Of a stretch of DNA of 5,729 bases, positions 1-5,729 are shown one piece after another (the stretch's first letter is position 1; every line of letters starts with the position of its first letter). Origin of the DNA: Lachnospiraceae bacterium (lineage in GTDB: Bacteria; Bacillota; Clostridia; Lachnospirales; Lachnospiraceae); NCBI GenBank assembly GCA_900753685.1, contig CAAEAB010000126.1, positions 1 to 5,729 of the forward strand. Direction: 5' to 3'. A program made the position numbers and the translations under genes. The notes below the pieces were generated by a model, which saw nothing but the letters and a program-made list of their open reading frames with translations, had not been told where the DNA came from and did not search any database.

Positions 1-422
1 GCCGCCAGTAGCACCCTTTTACCTGCGTTTTTATATTGTCCGGCCAATTTGCCAACAGAAGTAGTTTTACCCACGCCATTGACACCGATGATAAGCATGA
101 CTGTTTTTTTGTTTTCAAAATCATAGGCATCCTCTGCGACAGCCATCTGATCTTTGATCGATCGAATGAGGTAATCCCGGCATTCCGACGGCTCTTTCAA
201 ATGATTCTCCTTGACCTTCGCTTTTAAGTCTTCAATAATCTTCTCCGTCGTATGGATGCCGATATCCGCCATGACCAAAACTTCTTCCAGTTCTTCATAG
301 AAATCTTCATCAATGGACGAAAATCCACTGAAAATATCGTCAAACACCGAGGCAATATTATTTCGGGTTTTTGTAAGCCCCTCAACCAGACGGCTGAAAA
401 ACCCCTTTTTCTCTTCCGACAT
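1..422 (-). CDS. ftsY: Signal recognition particle receptor FtsY, N-terminal part (3' end outside window)
   Basis: FtsY is the SRP receptor GTPase. It docks Ffh-ribosome-nascent chain complexes at the membrane and hands them to the Sec translocon. I translated 140 codons from the ATG at 422-420. The protein begins [20 protein letters not shown], typical of short Gram-positive FtsY lacking the long acidic A domain of E. coli. Residues about 20-100 form the helical N domain ([18 protein letters not shown] near 38-55, the conserved 'L..AD.G' segment). The G domain opens at about 105, and the G1 P-loop [10 protein letters not shown] is at 113-122, followed by VGKLA. The reading frame is open to the left edge, so the later G motifs are not visible; the family is usually about 300 residues in such bacteria. 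The gene starts 11 nt after the smc stop with a strong Shine-Dalgarno, so it is probably co-transcribed and coupled. Ffh shares the NG fold, but the N-terminal sequence and the position after smc favour FtsY. Confidence 0.96.
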   Translation of the reverse strand, partial: MSEEKKGFFSRLVEGLTKTRNNIASVFDDIFSGFSSIDEDFYEELEEVLVMADIGIHTTEKIIEDLKAKVKENHLKEPSECRDYLIRSIKDQMAVAEDAYDFENKKTVMLIIGVNGVGKTTSVGKLAGQYKNAGKRVLLA

Positions 423-426
423 CTTT

Positions 427-434
427 CTTCCTCC
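427..434 (-). promoter_or_regulatory. Ribosome binding site of ftsY, overlapping the smc stop codon
   Basis: On the minus strand the smc stop TAG (436-434) runs into GGAGGAAG, so the last G of the stop is the first G of the Shine-Dalgarno. Seven bases separate GGAGG from the ATG at 422. This fixes the ftsY start and suggests that ribosomes finishing smc can re-initiate on ftsY. Confidence 0.85.
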
Positions 435-3400
435 TACTTCGTCAGTTCATTTTCAATCAGGTTTACAGATACCAAGGCCGATACGCCCTTTTCCTGCATG
501 GTCACACCATAGAGAACATCCGCCGCATTCATAGTACCGCGCCGGTGGGTAATAATAATAAACTGGGTATCCTCTGTGAGATTATTCAAATATCTGGCAT
601 AGCGTTTTACATTGGCGTCATCCAGCGCCGCCTCAATCTCATCCAGCAGACAAAATGGTGATGGCTTCAATCTCTGGATGGCAAAAAGGAGGGCAATCGC
701 TGTCAATGCCTTTTCACCGCCGGAAAGCTGCATCATATTTTGAAGTTTCTTTCCCGGAGGCTGGGCAATGATTCGAATGCCTGCTTCCAGTATATCTTCA
801 TCTTCCATTAATTCCAGAGTTCCTTTGCCGCCGCCAAAAAGCTCGCCAAATACCTGGCTGAAATTCTCCTGGATTTTCACAAAATTTTTGCAAAACTGTT
901 CCCGCATGGCCTGGTCCAAATCCTGAATAATTCCGGTAAGCTTTCCTTCTGCCTCCACCAGATCATCGTGTTGGGTTTTTAATGTGGTATAACGTTCCGA
1001 TACATCTTTGTATTCTTCAATGGCATTCAGGTTGATATTTCCGAGGCCCTTGATCTCCTTTTTCAATTCCTTAATCCGCCGGCGAATATCTTCCATGGAA
1101 AGCTCCTCGCCATAGGCGTTCTGCAATTCCAAAGCCGATTTAAAGGTCAGCTCATATTCCTCCCACATATAATTACTCAGCTTACTCCGGTCCTCTTCAC
1201 ACTTTGTCATTAAATGTTCCAGCCGAAAAATTTCTTTATCAAGTAGGCTGCATCGGTCTGAGAGACCTTCCCGCTTTTCAAAGAACCGCTTTTGAACGGC
1301 CGTCATTGTTTCTCTGTTATTTAAAAGTATTTCCAGTTCTTTATCTAAGGAAGCGTCACCGGACAGAATGTTTTTGGCCTGGTTTTCCGTTTCAAGAATC
1401 TTTTCTTCCTTTTCTCGAATCACCGACTGACATTCCTCAAACCTCTGAGCCAGTTCCTTCCCCTCTTCCTCCAAAGCCTCTATTTCTTCGAGTACTCTTT
1501 TCCGGTTTTCATTAAGAAAGCTTTGTTTTTGTATGTAACCCGAAAAATCAATTCCAAGCTCCGAAGCCTTTTCTGAAAATTCCTGCTGTATCTGGATTTC
1601 CCTCTCCAGCTTTTCATTTAAAGAATTCATCCCGTTTTCCGCGTCATTCTTCATCTGTTCATATGTTGACTGTTCTTTCAGCAATTCATTTTTAAATACG
1701 TTGATTTCCGATGTCTGACGCTTTAATTCGGCCGCCTCTTTAGAAAGCTCTTCATAAACCGTCGTTTGGGAAGCCGTCGATGCTTTTAACTGGTTGACGT
1801 GGACATACAGCGTATTGGATTTCAAACCAAGTTCCTGCAAATCCTCCTGAATTCCTGTCATTCTCCGTTTATTTTCTCTCTTTTCATCATGGGCCTCATC
1901 TGTTTGACGATTTAAAACAGAAAGCTCATTTTTCAGAGTTTCCATCTGACGGTGCATTTCTTCCATCTCCCGGTGCCGTCCGAGAAGATTGCTCGTGTTT
2001 TTAAAAGTACCGCCGGAAATAGAACCGCCGGGACTTAATGACTCGCCTTCCAGGGTAACGATTCTTAAAGAATAGCGGTTTTTCCGCGCCAATTTCAGCG
2101 CGTTATCCATCGTGTCCGCAACAACTACCCGGCCAAGCAGATACTCCGCCAGGCCATCAAATTCCGGCCCGTGGGAAACCAATTCACTGGCAATACCGAT
2201 GACGCCCTTTTCTTTTAGAATCTTCTCCTTATCCGGAAGGCTACGGGATACAATACTGGTCAGAGGTAAAAAAGTGGCCCGGCCGAACCGATTCCTCTTT
2301 AAGTATTCAATCATGATTTTTGCAGTTTTTTCATCCTTTGTAACCACGTTCTGAATACTGCCTCCGAGGGCTGTCTCCACTGCTGTCTCATAAGCTTTAT
2401 CGACCTTAATAATATCAGCTACCACACCGATAATCCCCGGCGTCTGTTTTTTTTGCTCCATAATCCGCCGGATACTGTTTCCATAGCCTTCATAACGTTC
2501 TGTAATTCCCTGGAGCGTCTGATATTTAGAGCTCAATCGATGATATTCCTGTTCCTTTGTATTTAAAGTCTCATGACAGTTATCAATACGTTTCTGGATG
2601 TCCTGTCCCTTCTTCTGAAAATCTTCTAATTTCTCTTGGAGATTTTCACGCCGTTCATTCAAAGCCATCTGTTCCTCGGCATATCTTTCCAGGGTTTCCT
2701 CTCTGTTGGCCGCCTCGCTCTGAATGGTCAGTAATCGTTGATTTAACTCGGATTTTCGAATCTGAATCTGCTCCAGCATCGTATCATAACGCTGCAGCTT
2801 TGCTTTCACGCCGCTGCTTTGGTTCAAGGCTTCGATGACGTCGCTGTTTTTATCTTCTATGGCTTGCCGCAGCTTTTCAATACTTTCATTCATGGAAGCC
2901 AACTGGACTTCCGCGTCTTTTTTATGGTCCTCCAAAGCTGAAATTTTCTCTGTCAGTTTTTCAAGCTCATCTTCCCACTGACCGGCTTCCCTTTTTTTAT
3001 CATCGATATTCCCTATGATCTGACTGCACCGTTCCTCATAGTGTCCGGACGTCGCTTTTTCACTGCGAATCTGCTCCTTTAATAGACGAATTTCGCTCTC
3101 TGCTTTTTCCCGATTCAATTGAATCTGAGAAATCCGATTTTTTAATTCATCAATCCTGGCATTGCAAGTTTCGAGCTCAGTTTCAATCTGATCATATTCT
3201 GAGCGGGCCTTTTCAAGCTGTGTCCGGGTTTGTTCCATGTCCTCCCCGGCAATTTTGGATTTTTCCGTATATTCTGAAAAAGCGTTTTTAAGACGCTCAT
3301 ATTCGGAAAGATACATTCTCACATCCAGAGTCTTAAGCTCGTCTCTCAGCTTTAAATATTCCCTGGCCTTTTCCGACTGACGGGCGAGGGGCCCGACCTG

Positions 3401-4000
3401 CTTTTCCAGTTCTGTCAAAATATCTGTCACCCGGTACAAATTTTGTTTTTCGATGTTCAGATTTTTTTCGGCCATAATCTTTCGTTTTTTATATTTGACG
3501 ATGCCGGCAGCCTCATCGAACAACTCCCTCCGGTCCTCCGGTTTTCCGCTTAAAATTTTATCAATCTGCCCCTGGCCGATGATGGAATATCCTTCTTTAC
3601 CGATTCCGGTGTCAAAAAATAACTCCTGAACATCCCGGAGCCTGCTGCTATGTCCATTGATCAGATATTCACTTTCACCGGAACGGTAAACCCGCCGGGC
3701 TACAGTCAGCTCGTCATAGTCGATGGGCAGCTTATGGTCTGCATTATCAATAGTAATAGCGACATAGGCAAAACCTAAGGGTTTTCTGTTTTCGGTACCA
3801 GAAAAAATAACGTCTTCCATTTTGCTTCCGCGAAGCTGCTTGGCGCTTTGTTCGCCAAGAACCCATCGCACCGCATCCGCCACATTACTCTTTCCGCTGC
3901 CGTTAGGTCCCACAATGCCGGTAATTCCCTTATTGAATTTTAATACGGTCTTATTTGCAAAAGACTTAAATCCCTGAAGTTCAATACTTTTTAAATACAT
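434..4000 (-). CDS. smc: Chromosome segregation ATPase SMC (condensin subunit)
   Basis: SMC is the core ATPase of bacterial condensin. With ScpA and ScpB it loads on DNA and extrudes loops to align chromosome arms and help segregation. The 1188 residues match the usual length (about 1186 in B. subtilis). The N-terminal head has Walker A GPNGSGKS at 31-38 (Lys37), Arg57 in the [12 protein letters not shown] segment, and the Q-loop region [14 protein letters not shown] at 137-150. A long charged coiled coil covers about 170-510. The hinge spans about 520-670, from the [12 protein letters not shown] segment to the glycine-rich [11 protein letters not shown] segment. The returning coiled coil covers about 675-1010. 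The C-terminal head has the signature LSGGEKAL at 1092-1099, Walker [14 protein letters not shown] with Asp1120 and Glu1121, and the H-loop ITHRRGTM. No catalytic residue is missing. The ATG lies inside the rnc 3' end (10-nt overlap), with AAGGA nine bases upstream. RecN and SbcC are excluded by length and by the SMC hinge. An A8 run encodes Gln516-Lys518 just before the hinge. Confidence 0.98.
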   Translation of the reverse strand: MYLKSIELQGFKSFANKTVLKFNKGITGIVGPNGSGKSNVADAVRWVLGEQSAKQLRGSKMEDVIFSGTENRKPLGFAYVAITIDNADHKLPIDYDELTVARRVYRSGESEYLINGHSSRLRDVQELFFDTGIGKEGYSIIGQGQIDKILSGKPEDRRELFDEAAGIVKYKKRKIMAEKNLNIEKQNLYRVTDILTELEKQVGPLARQSEKAREYLKLRDELKTLDVRMYLSEYERLKNAFSEYTEKSKIAGEDMEQTRTQLEKARSEYDQIETELETCNARIDELKNRISQIQLNREKAESEIRLLKEQIRSEKATSGHYEERCSQIIGNIDDKKREAGQWEDELEKLTEKISALEDHKKDAEVQLASMNESIEKLRQAIEDKNSDVIEALNQSSGVKAKLQRYDTMLEQIQIRKSELNQRLLTIQSEAANREETLERYAEEQMALNERRENLQEKLEDFQKKGQDIQKRIDNCHETLNTKEQEYHRLSSKYQTLQGITERYEGYGNSIRRIMEQKKQTPGIIGVVADIIKVDKAYETAVETALGGSIQNVVTKDEKTAKIMIEYLKRNRFGRATFLPLTSIVSRSLPDKEKILKEKGVIGIASELVSHGPEFDGLAEYLLGRVVVADTMDNALKLARKNRYSLRIVTLEGESLSPGGSISGGTFKNTSNLLGRHREMEEMHRQMETLKNELSVLNRQTDEAHDEKRENKRRMTGIQEDLQELGLKSNTLYVHVNQLKASTASQTTVYEELSKEAAELKRQTSEINVFKNELLKEQSTYEQMKNDAENGMNSLNEKLEREIQIQQEFSEKASELGIDFSGYIQKQSFLNENRKRVLEEIEALEEEGKELAQRFEECQSVIREKEEKILETENQAKNILSGDASLDKELEILLNNRETMTAVQKRFFEKREGLSDRCSLLDKEIFRLEHLMTKCEEDRSKLSNYMWEEYELTFKSALELQNAYGEELSMEDIRRRIKELKKEIKGLGNINLNAIEEYKDVSERYTTLKTQHDDLVEAEGKLTGIIQDLDQAMREQFCKNFVKIQENFSQVFGELFGGGKGTLELMEDEDILEAGIRIIAQPPGKKLQNMMQLSGGEKALTAIALLFAIQRLKPSPFCLLDEIEAALDDANVKRYARYLNNLTEDTQFIIITHRRGTMNAADVLYGVTMQEKGVSALVSVNLIENELTK

Positions 4001-4716
4001 ATATCTTCGTCCTTGCCTGTAAATATTCCCTGAGCTTTTAATGCCAGCAGCGACTGATATGCTGCATTTTGTCCTGCCGACTGCTTTGTCCTGCCGCTGC
4101 CTGTTCCCAGGATCCGGTTTCCTAGACGAATCTGCATCACAAAAGTTCGATTATGTTCCGGGCCGCTGACATCGACAAGCTCATACACCGGAGTTTCCTT
4201 TGACCAGCTCTGGATGCTTTCCTGAAGGATTGTTTTGCAGTCATGAAAAAGCCGGGTATTCTCCATATCATTTAAAACAAAATCCATAATAAAATGCCGT
4301 GCTGATTCCAAACCTCCGTCCAGATAGATGCTTCCAATGACAGCCTCCAAGGCGTCCGAAAGGATAGAATCCCTGTCCCGGCCGCCGGTCATATCCTCGC
4401 CCTTTCCAAGTTTTAAATAATTTCCAAGTTCCAGCTGCCGGGCACAGTAAGCCAATGCCGGTTCGCAGACAAGACTTGCCCGGGTTTTGCTCAATGTCCC
4501 TTCAAGCTTTTCCGGATAGCTCTTAAACAAAACATCACTGGACACCAGTTCCAGTACTGCGTCACCAAGAAACTCCAGGCGTTCATTATTCTGAAATTTT
4601 TTGAGCTGATGCTCATTTGCAAAAGAGCTGTGGGTCAATGCAGTCTCCAGCAGACTTCTGTCTGAGTATTCATAACGGATTTTCTTTTGAAAATCTGTGA
4701 TTGTCACAGAATTCAT
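3991..4716 (-). CDS. rnc: Ribonuclease III
   Basis: RNase III is a homodimeric, Mg-dependent endonuclease that cuts double-stranded RNA, including rRNA precursors and structured mRNAs. From the ATG at 4716 the protein has 241 residues, normal for the family. The catalytic domain (about 8-150) carries the signature NERLEFLGDAVLEL at 44-57. By family alignment the metal-binding and catalytic residues are Glu45, Glu48, Asp52, Glu72, Asp121 and Glu124, in SDALEAVIGSIYLDGG; all are present. A double-stranded RNA binding domain follows at about 159-228 and ends in TKQSAGQNAAYQSLLAL, where Gly215 replaces the Glu often seen in that helix. The frame can be extended upstream to a TTG at 4770, but that codon sits in the terminator loop with no binding site, whereas ATG 4716 has an excellent Shine-Dalgarno eight bases upstream. 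The 3' end overlaps smc by 10 nt. The gene follows the acpP terminator, so it is probably expressed by read-through, or from a promoter I could not identify. Confidence 0.97.
   Translation of the reverse strand: MNSVTITDFQKKIRYEYSDRSLLETALTHSSFANEHQLKKFQNNERLEFLGDAVLELVSSDVLFKSYPEKLEGTLSKTRASLVCEPALAYCARQLELGNYLKLGKGEDMTGGRDRDSILSDALEAVIGSIYLDGGLESARHFIMDFVLNDMENTRLFHDCKTILQESIQSWSKETPVYELVDVSGPEHNRTFVMQIRLGNRILGTGSGRTKQSAGQNAAYQSLLALKAQGIFTGKDEDICI
4010..4014 (-). promoter_or_regulatory. Ribosome binding site of smc, inside rnc
   Basis: AAGGA lies nine bases upstream of the smc ATG (4000-3998), within the last codons of rnc. It is moderate in strength. Because the genes overlap by 10 nt, smc translation is likely coupled to translation of rnc; the coupling is inference from the layout. 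Confidence 0.6.
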
Positions 4717-4720
4717 AGTA

Positions 4721-4730
4721 CCCTCCTCCT
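4721..4730 (-). promoter_or_regulatory. Strong ribosome binding site of rnc that sets its start
   Basis: The minus strand reads AGGAGGAGGG, then TACT, then ATG at 4716. The first GGAGG is eight bases from the ATG, close to ideal. This decides the rnc start in favour of 4716 over the in-frame TTG at 4770. Confidence 0.88.
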
Positions 4731-4734
4731 GATA

Positions 4735-4751
4735 TTTTAAATGATTTAAAA
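4735..4751. repeat. 17-bp AT-rich palindrome upstream of rnc (possible operator)
   Basis: TTTTAAATGATTTAAAA on the plus strand is a perfect inverted repeat with 8-nt arms around one central base. It lies between the terminator stem and the rnc ribosome binding site and shares bases with the U-tract. Its size resembles operators of dimeric regulators such as the MarR family, but low-complexity AT sequence can produce such symmetry by chance. The symmetry is seen directly; an operator role is speculative. Confidence 0.35.
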
Positions 4752-4781
4752 AAGGAGTCTCTTCCTGCAATCGGAGACCCC
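4748..4781 (-). terminator. Intrinsic (Rho-independent) terminator after acpP
   Basis: Read on the minus strand, the 5' arm GGGGTCTC (4781-4774) pairs with the 3' arm GAGACTCC (4761-4754): eight consecutive pairs including one G-U, around a 12-nt loop. The loop could add two C-G pairs with a bulge. Six U residues follow directly (4753-4748), and the preceding stretch is A-rich. The hairpin begins 28 nt after the acpP stop and points with transcription. Because rnc lies only about 30 nt further on, it probably works as a partial terminator that sets ACP output well above rnc-smc-ftsY. On the plus strand the same hairpin is followed by a T-rich stretch, but no plus-strand gene feeds it. Confidence 0.82.
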
Positions 4782-4809
4782 TGTTTTATTTATTTTATTC
4801 ATGCGCGGA

Positions 4810-5040
4810 TTAACTTAAAATATTTTTTATCGCTTCCATTGCATCGCCAACAGTTACAATGTTTTCGGCCGCATCATCAGAAATCTTAATGTCAAGTTCG
4901 TCCTCGATCGCCATGATGATCTCCACCGTATCCAGCGAATCGCAGCCTAAATCCTCGCCAAAAGAAGAATCCATTGTAATCTCGCTGGTATCAAGCCCCA
5001 TGATATCTGCAATAATTTCTTTCATTCTTTCTAATTCCAT
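4810..5040 (-). CDS. acpP: Acyl carrier protein
   Basis: AcpP carries growing fatty acyl chains as thioesters on a 4'-phosphopantetheine arm and presents them to the cytosolic type II fatty acid synthase enzymes and to acyltransferases such as PlsX. The 76 residues match the family length. The prosthetic group attachment site is the conserved DSL motif at 34-36 (Ser35, in GEDLGCDSLDTVE), which starts helix II. The protein is strongly acidic, as expected (EDELDIKISDDAAE at about 46-59), and ends in the usual short helix. It starts MELERMKEI, with GAAAGGA nine bases upstream; a second Met at codon 6 has no better binding site. It lies 40 nt after plsX and is followed by an intrinsic terminator. 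The setting next to plsX and rnc argues for the main fatty-acid ACP, not a polyketide or D-alanyl carrier protein. Confidence 0.97.
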   Translation of the reverse strand: MELERMKEIIADIMGLDTSEITMDSSFGEDLGCDSLDTVEIIMAIEDELDIKISDDAAENIVTVGDAMEAIKNILS

Positions 5041-5049
5041 AATCTAACG

Positions 5050-5056
5050 TCCTTTC
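5050..5056 (-). promoter_or_regulatory. Ribosome binding site of acpP
   Basis: GAAAGGA on the minus strand ends nine bases before the acpP ATG at 5040. It is the only purine-rich match to the anti-Shine-Dalgarno in the 40-nt plsX-acpP gap. I saw no promoter in that gap, so acpP is most likely transcribed together with plsX. Confidence 0.65.
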
Positions 5057-5080
5057 AAAAAAATGTATAAGATTGGGAAA

Positions 5081-5729
5081 TCACTGATTTAATATTTCCT
5101 CTATACGTACATTGATATTCTGCTTTTTAAAGGATATACATTGAATAATCGAATGTTTGATTTCCTGGGCGCCGGAGCTTCCATGGGCTTTCACGACCAG
5201 CCCCTTAAGTCCGAGCAAAGGCGCACCGCCATATTCACTGGAGTCAAATTCCTTGACAACCGTTTTTAAAGCAGGTTTAACGAGAAGAGCCCCGAGCTTA
5301 CCTCGATATGAAGACAGCATCGATGTCTTCATCCTATGAATCAGTGTGTTCCCCACGCCTTCATACAGCTTTAAAATGACATTTCCGACAAAAGCTTCAC
5401 ATACAATAACATCTGCATTTCCCGACGGAATATCTCTGGCTTCAATACTGCCGACAAAATGAATCGACGGACATTCTTTCAGGAGAGGGTAAGCTTCCTT
5501 AACTAATTGGTTGCCCTTTTCTTCCTCCGCACCGATATTAACAATAGCCACCTTTGGGTCCTTAACCCCCATAATGTGTTTCATATAAATAGAACCAATC
5601 TGGGCGAACTGTAAAAGGTGGGAAGCTCGTGCATCCACATTGGCGCCGCAATCAATCAGGAGAGAAAATCCTTTAGCTGTTGGAATCAACGGCGCAAGTG
5701 GCGGTCTTTGAATGCCTTTTATACGTCCC
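5081..5729 (-). CDS. plsX: Phosphate acyltransferase PlsX, C-terminal part (5' end outside window)
   Basis: PlsX converts acyl-ACP and inorganic phosphate to acyl-phosphate, the acyl donor that PlsY uses to acylate glycerol-3-phosphate in the first step of phospholipid synthesis. It is a peripheral membrane enzyme. The visible 215 residues are about two thirds of a family that usually has 330-345. The frame is open to the right edge and begins GRIKGIQRPPLAPLIPT, so the TTG at 5689 is an internal Leu codon, not a start. Family motifs seen are LLIDCGANVDARASHLLQFA, then ADVIVCEAFVGNVILKLYEG, then SSEYGGAPLLGLKG and VKAHGSS near the C terminus. The stop is TGA at 5083-5081. Its neighbour acpP encodes the carrier of its substrate. 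A phosphotransacetylase (Pta) or PlsX-like paralogue is less likely given these motifs and the gene order. Confidence 0.95.
   Translation of the reverse strand, partial: GRIKGIQRPPLAPLIPTAKGFSLLIDCGANVDARASHLLQFAQIGSIYMKHIMGVKDPKVAIVNIGAEEEKGNQLVKEAYPLLKECPSIHFVGSIEARDIPSGNADVIVCEAFVGNVILKLYEGVGNTLIHRMKTSMLSSYRGKLGALLVKPALKTVVKEFDSSEYGGAPLLGLKGLVVKAHGSSGAQEIKHSIIQCISFKKQNINVRIEEILNQ

Noticed and set aside
104..110. A7 run in ftsY as a frameshift site
   Set aside because: The codon phase is AAC AAA AAA ACA, which does not form a slippery heptamer in the needed frame.
36..227. Plus-strand frame of 63 codons at the left edge
   Set aside because: It is the complement of the ftsY N and G domains, whose sense translation is clearly conserved.
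252..2838. Several plus-strand open frames of 60-103 codons (252-512, 313-534, 1204-1515, 2112-2354, 2557-2838)
   Set aside because: All but the first parts of the two leftmost frames lie antisense to smc, and those parts lie antisense to ftsY. They show low-complexity Ser/Pro/Phe-rich translations expected from the complement of coiled-coil coding sequence, and none has a recognisable domain.
4731..4770. Possible sigma-A promoter for rnc (TTGCAG at 4770-4765, TAAAAT at 4739-4734)
   Set aside because: The spacing is about 25 nt instead of 16-18, and the TTGCAG lies in the terminator loop. I found no better pair.
4754..4781. The acpP-rnc hairpin as an RNase III autoregulation site
   Set aside because: RNase III autoregulation by cutting its own leader is known in other bacteria, but this stem is only about eight pairs, short for a typical substrate, and the adjoining U-tract fits a terminator better.
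4859..5339. Plus-strand frames opposite acpP (4859-5047) and plsX (5157-5339)
   Set aside because: They mirror well-conserved genes. The first is a Ser/Ile-rich shadow of acpP.
1..5729. CRISPR arrays, insertion sequences, tRNA genes, phage or defence genes
   Set aside because: I saw no spaced direct repeats, transposase-like frames, terminal inverted repeats or tRNA-like cloverleaf signals. Nearly all bases are covered by five conserved housekeeping genes.

Overview
The window is one minus-strand gene cluster from what looks like a low-to-mid GC Firmicute. Gene order, protein style and short spacers fit Clostridia, probably near Lachnospiraceae; that family assignment is inference, since no database search was possible. 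Transcription runs from right to left: plsX (its 5' end lies beyond the right edge), acpP, rnc, smc, ftsY (its 3' end lies beyond the left edge). No convincing gene lies on the plus strand.

Region by region: 5729-5081 holds the C-terminal two thirds of PlsX (phosphate acyltransferase). After a 40-nt gap, 5040-4810 encodes acyl carrier protein. The 93-nt gap between acpP and rnc (4809-4717) holds an intrinsic terminator hairpin followed by six U, an AT-rich 17-bp palindrome that overlaps the U-tract, and the strong ribosome binding site of rnc. RNase III (4716-3991) overlaps the start of smc by 10 nt. SMC (4000-434) is full length at 1188 residues. Its stop codon shares a base with the Shine-Dalgarno of ftsY, which starts at 422 and leaves the window after 140 codons, just beyond the G1 (P-loop) motif.

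The genes join membrane-lipid precursor supply (PlsX makes acyl-phosphate from acyl-ACP; AcpP is the acyl carrier) to RNA processing (RNase III), chromosome organisation (SMC) and membrane protein targeting (FtsY, the SRP receptor). This is a conserved housekeeping neighbourhood; Bacillus subtilis has a similar order but with fabD and fabG between plsX and acpP, both absent here. The terminator after acpP suggests that abundant ACP transcripts end there while a fraction of polymerases reads through into rnc-smc-ftsY.

I found no mobile element, CRISPR array, RNA gene or undescribed system. The observations worth a second look are small: the acpP-rnc intergenic region, translational coupling at two junctions, an A8 run in smc in a shift-prone frame, and the plsX-acpP adjacency.
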